Assembly (NCBI RefSeq): GCF_000374145.1
Contig: NZ_KB893653.1
Span: 1,039,923-1,103,922 of the forward strand
From: Neomegalonema perideroedes DSM 15528
GTDB lineage: Bacteria; Pseudomonadota; Alphaproteobacteria; Rhodobacterales; Rhodobacteraceae
DNA length: 64,000 bases
Direction: 5' to 3'
In this document: positions 61,093 to 64,000 of the stretch, piece after piece
How positions within the stretch are numbered: position 1 is the stretch's first letter
Layout: each line of letters starts with the position of its first letter
Translations under genes and position numbers: made by a program
Notes under the pieces: model-generated
What the model was told of the DNA's origin: nothing
Database searches by the model: none
What the model saw: the letters and a program-made list of their open reading frames with translations, nothing else

Positions 61093-61995
61093 TCAGGGGT
61101 TCAGCGCCTGAAGCGCTCCGGCCACGCTTTGCAGCGAAAGGATGATCTCCTGCGTCCGGCGCGCGGCGGCGGCGCATTCCGCGTCGCGATACATGCCGCG
61201 TCCGCATTCGACGGCGCGGAGGGCGTCGGCGCGCTGGGCGGCGGTCTGGGTCTTGAAGGCGTTGAAGCGGCCGCTGGCCTGTCCGGCCTCCATGGCCTCC
61301 GAGATCTGGGCGCAGGTGACGCTCTGGCCGCGCAGAGCCTCGGCGAGGCCGTCGCCGCCCGCAGGCGCGCCGCACATCTTCCAGAGCACGTCCGCCTGAA
61401 CCAGCGGATAAAGCCGGAGCAGATCGCGGTCCACGTCGCTCAGCCCCTCATATCCGGCCTCGACGGCGGCGGGCTCCCAGAATTCATAGCCCCCGAGAAA
61501 GGCCGCGGGCGAAATCTTCTCGCCCCGTCGCGGCGGCGCCTGACGCGGCGCGCCGGGCAGCTCCACGCCGCGCCGCACGAAGGCGAAGCTCTGAGTCCCC
61601 GCGCGGTCGGGCTCGCCTTGGGCGTTGAGCGGCGCCCAGACCAGAACCACCCCCGGACCCCGGGGCGTGACGCGCATCACGCCGGAGCCGCCGCGCCAGT
61701 CCACGGCGCCCTCGGCGGCCCCCGAGGCGAGGCGCTCGGCCTCGATGTTGTAGACTTGGCCGTTCGGCGTCGCGCGGAAGACGAAGGCGTAGCTCCCCGC
61801 TTCCCGCGGATGAACCGCAAGAACCATGGACTGCGCCCCGTCCAGCCCGACATAATCGCCGAGAATCGGGTCGGCGGCGGCCTGAGAGGCGGCGGGAGCG
61901 GTTTGCGGCTGCGCTTGGGACGTCGGCGGGGCGAGGGGCTGCGCGGCGGCCGCGATCAATCCGATCCAGACGAACCTGCGCCATAGTTTGACCAT
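61093..61995 (-). CDS. Secreted protein of unknown function
   Basis: 300 residues. MVKLWRRFVWIGLIAAAAQP with 'LAPPTSQAQ' is a signal peptide. A beta-rich N-half ('DYVGLDGAQSMVLAVHPREAGSYAFVFRATPNGQVYNIEAERLASG', 'VLVWAPLNAQGEP') is followed by a helical C-half with paired cysteines (WKMCGAP, VTCAQI, ECGRGMYRDAECAAA), likely disulfides. No family recognised. ATG at 61995 has AAGGAG nine bases upstream. It is divergent from the LysR gene by about 195 bases. Confidence 0.75.
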   Translation of the reverse strand: MVKLWRRFVWIGLIAAAAQPLAPPTSQAQPQTAPAASQAAADPILGDYVGLDGAQSMVLAVHPREAGSYAFVFRATPNGQVYNIEAERLASGAAEGAVDWRGGSGVMRVTPRGPGVVLVWAPLNAQGEPDRAGTQSFAFVRRGVELPGAPRQAPPRRGEKISPAAFLGGYEFWEPAAVEAGYEGLSDVDRDLLRLYPLVQADVLWKMCGAPAGGDGLAEALRGQSVTCAQISEAMEAGQASGRFNAFKTQTAAQRADALRAVECGRGMYRDAECAAAARRTQEIILSLQSVAGALQALNP

Positions 61996-62190
61996 AAGCT
62001 CTTGCTCCTTCGCGGCTCTCGCCTTGCGAAAAGGCGGTAGCGGGCTCTTATCTCCGGTTCGTGTCATGAATATGGTGGCGCGGCGTCTCAGGCAAGCGGA
62101 GGGGGCTGAAAAGCCTCATTTCGGGACAGGGCCTGAAGCGGAGCGGGCGCAAGAGGCGATTCCGGAGAAGCCGGGGCGAAAGGGATGGAG

Positions 62191-63090
62191 ATGGATTGGG
62201 ATAAGCTGCGCGTCTTTCATGCGGTGGCCGCGGCGGGCAGTCTGACGCAGGCGGGCGAAAAGCTGCATCTGAGCCAGTCGGCGGTGAGCCGCCAGATTCG
62301 CGATCTGGAGGATTCGCTCGGCGCGACGCTCTTTCATCGCCATGCGCGGGGCCTGCTCCTGACTCAGGAAGGCGAGGCGCTTTACGAATCCACGCAGAAC
62401 ATCTCGGCGGATCTGGCGCGGGCGCGGGCGCGCATCCGGGCCGCGCGCGAGGAATCCGGCGGAGAGCTGGCGGTCTCGACCACGGTGGGCTTCGGCTCGC
62501 TCTGGCTGGCGCCGCGTCTGGGGAGGCTGCGCGCGGCCGCTCCGGAGCTGACGCTGGATCTGAGGCTCTCGGACGAAGTGGTGGATCTGGCCATGCGCGA
62601 GGCCGACGTGGGCATTCGGATGCGGCCTTCGCCGCAGACCGATCTGATTCAGAAGCCTCTGCTGAGCGTGCGGCTGCGGCTTTACGCGACCGAAGCCTAT
62701 CTGAAGGGGCGTTCGCGCCCGCGCACGCTGGACGACCTCGCCGACCACGACGTCCTGACCTACAGCCGCAACGCGGCTCAGCCGCTGGAGAACCTCGACT
62801 GGATTTATCGGGGGCGCCGGCGAATCAGGCCGGTGCTGACGGTGAACAACCATCTCGGGCTGCTGCAGGCGGCGCGCGAGGGCGTGGGGGTGGCGGCTCT
62901 GCCGGATTATCTGGCGGCGCTCGCGCCCGAGCTGATTCCGGTCGGCGAGGAGGCGCCGGGGCCGAAATACGAGATCTATCTGGCCTGGCCCCAGGAGCTT
63001 CGGGGCTCGCAGAGGGTGGCGCTCTTCCGCGACTTCCTGCTGGAGGAGCTGGCCGCTCATCGCAAGACCTATCCGCCTGATCCATTCTGA
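62191..63090 (+). CDS. LysR family transcriptional regulator
   Basis: 299 residues. The N-terminal wHTH reads MDWDKLRVFHAVAAAGSLTQ with 'AGEKLHLSQSAVSRQIRDLEDSLGATLFHRHARGLLLTQEGE'. The effector domain includes 'AVSTTVGFGSLWLAPRLGRL' and 'VVDLAMREADVGIRMRPSPQTDLIQKPLL'. The MDWDKLR opening is that of a widespread alphaproteobacterial LysR group. ATG at 62191 has AAGGG six bases away and matches the family start; ATG at 62185 is too close to it. Targets unknown; the divergent secreted protein is a candidate. Confidence 0.93.
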   Translation: MDWDKLRVFHAVAAAGSLTQAGEKLHLSQSAVSRQIRDLEDSLGATLFHRHARGLLLTQEGEALYESTQNISADLARARARIRAAREESGGELAVSTTVGFGSLWLAPRLGRLRAAAPELTLDLRLSDEVVDLAMREADVGIRMRPSPQTDLIQKPLLSVRLRLYATEAYLKGRSRPRTLDDLADHDVLTYSRNAAQPLENLDWIYRGRRRIRPVLTVNNHLGLLQAAREGVGVAALPDYLAALAPELIPVGEEAPGPKYEIYLAWPQELRGSQRVALFRDFLLEELAAHRKTYPPDPF

Positions 63091-63186
63091 TACGGATTCC
63101 GGAGATTTTCAGAAAGGGGATGCGTTTTTTCAGGAAGAGCGCGGATTTTTCCTCTGAAAACCTCTGAAGGAGCCGCCCTGCGGACA

Positions 63187-63202
63187 TGGCTCGGCTTTTG
63201 CA
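63187..63202 (+). promoter_or_regulatory. Possible sigma-54 promoter
   Basis: TGGCTCG (63187-63193), four bases, TTGCA (63198-63202): one mismatch from TGGCACG-N4-TTGCW, with the essential GG and GC ten bases apart. It lies 46 bases before the ATG at 63248 in the right orientation. Chance matches occur in GC-rich DNA and no activator site was found. Confidence 0.35.
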
Positions 63203-63247
63203 GCCCTTCGGCGCAAAGGCTCGACATCACGTTCGGAGAGGCCATCC

Positions 63248-64000
63248 ATGACCCATTTCAAAACCCCCATCCGCGCCGCCCTTGGGGCCGCCGTCGCGGC
63301 GGCGGCTCTGGCGACGGCCTTTCCGGTCTCCGCCGGGCCGATCCGGCCCGAAGACGACGGCGCGCTCTTCCGGCTGCGCCACGGCGTGCAGATGAGCGCG
63401 GCGCTGGACGCCCGCACCAGCGCCGTCGTGTTCCGTCCCGCTTCGGCGGAGAACGAATTCACCCTGGACGACGCCGCTTACGTCGAGGATCTGGCGGCGC
63501 TGCGCCGCGCGGATCTGGCGGTGGCCGCGCCGCCTCCGGCGCCTCTGCCCGAGCCGCCGCGCCGTCTGCCGCCGCAGACGCTCTATGCTCAGGCCGCGCC
63601 GATGCTCGCTTATAGCGCGCCGACCGCGCCTGTGGCCGCGCCCGCCTGGCTGGAGACCTCATCCACCGCGACGGAGGCCTATGCGCCCGCTCCGATCTAT
63701 ACGGCGGCGGAGAGCTACAGCGAGATCCTGCCTGTGGCGGCGTCCTCGGCCGCTCCGGCGATCTACGACGCGCCCGTTTCGGTTCAGAGCGTCGCGGTTC
63801 AGGCTCAGGCCCCGGCCGTCGCGGCGGCTTCGCCCTGCGCGGGCGGTCTGGCGGGCGGTTTGACGGCCGCTTCTCTGGCGCCGGGCGGCGCCTTCGGTCC
63901 GCAGAGCCTCGGCGCGGGCGGCAGCCTCTCTCAGACCTTCGTGAACGGCGAACTGGTCTCCGAAGCGGGTCTTGGCGGCTGCGCCGAGGGCGCGGGCGGG
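63248..64000 (+). CDS. Secreted Ala/Pro-rich protein, 3' end outside window
   Basis: 251 codons are open to the end of the window. 'MTHFKTPIRAALGAAVAAAALATAFPVSAG' is a signal peptide. Then comes a moderately charged part ('EDDGALFRLRHGVQMSAALDARTSAVVFRP', 'DDAAYVEDLAALRRADL'), a Pro/Ala-rich low-complexity stretch with recurrent Tyr (APAPIYTAAESYSEI, AAPAIYDAPVSVQSV), and a Gly-rich end with single cysteines (SPCAGG, GGCAEG). No domain recognised. GAGAGG precedes ATG at 63248. Possibly an envelope or surface structural protein. Confidence 0.7.
   Translation, partial: MTHFKTPIRAALGAAVAAAALATAFPVSAGPIRPEDDGALFRLRHGVQMSAALDARTSAVVFRPASAENEFTLDDAAYVEDLAALRRADLAVAAPPPAPLPEPPRRLPPQTLYAQAAPMLAYSAPTAPVAAPAWLETSSTATEAYAPAPIYTAAESYSEILPVAASSAAPAIYDAPVSVQSVAVQAQAPAVAAASPCAGGLAGGLTAASLAPGGAFGPQSLGAGGSLSQTFVNGELVSEAGLGGCAEGAGG

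Overview
The window is about 64 kb of GC-rich, densely packed chromosome from an alphaproteobacterium. The evidence is a circularly permuted two-piece tmRNA gene whose tag (ANNNRAPVALAA) is of the Rhodobacter type, a GTTC-N7-GTTC SOS box at lexA, an aerobic-type CobS, a lipA-ratA pair, a RibBA with a degenerate second domain, and DUF4170, YcjF and TIGR02186 proteins. A deep-branching relative of Rhodobacterales fits best; the genus cannot be fixed from sequence alone. Nearly all of it is ordinary core chromosome: no rRNA, tRNA, CRISPR array, integrase, transposase or phage cluster was found.

Layout. 1-5.2 kb: cobS (partial), a PPOX-fold protein, Fur/Mur, tmRNA, a translationally coupled ribBA and class V aminotransferase pair, and rpmG. 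5.2-5.9 kb: one AT-rich foreign-looking membrane gene. 5.9-13.2 kb: ratA-lipA, a phasin-like protein, a lipoprotein, a peptidoglycan-binding repeat protein, ppi-queA, coaD and a CBS protein. 13.4-19.7 kb: a candidate small RNA, an orphan YejA-like binding protein, YcjF, a TauE/SafE-TIGR02186 pair and msrA. 19.8-25.9 kb: lexA, moeA, SIMPL, rsmD, O-acetylhomoserine sulfhydrylase and ZntB. 26-29 kb: Lrp/ornithine decarboxylase and a TetR/periplasmic protein pair around a perfect palindrome. 29-35 kb: gpmI-envC-ctpA-ctpA operon. 35-40 kb: an RND efflux operon. 40-43.7 kb: pyrimidine nucleotidase, serS, AI-2E-type transporter. 43.7-46.3 kb: two glycine-rich repeat proteins. 46.4-53.7 kb: quinone-type oxidoreductase, pccA, a CnoX-like thioredoxin with LON-domain and Trm112 proteins, and an ABC exporter. 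53.8-56.1 kb: three uncharacterised genes. 56.2-64 kb: mutM, waaA-DUF374, DUF4170, der, LysR and a partial Ala/Pro-rich secreted protein.

The most unusual locus is 43.7-46.3 kb. Two adjacent proteins share an N-terminal motif and asparagine/valine-rich glycine repeats but end in different domains: DUF1521, with the GDPHVD motif of metal-ion-induced autocleavage domains, and DUF4114. Their promoters are near copies: an identical 18-base frame around the -35 (one mismatch), the same 17-base spacer, similar -10 boxes and similar leader lengths. They look like a co-expressed, possibly calcium-responsive surface or matrix protein pair.

A second scale of structure is a dispersed ~48-bp nested inverted repeat. 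At least eight copies lie in the window, most within a few tens of bases after stop codons, including a tandem triplet at 25.9-26.1 kb. Other signals worth attention are the terminator-ended candidate small RNA near 13.4-13.56 kb and the AT-rich gene beside rpmG.
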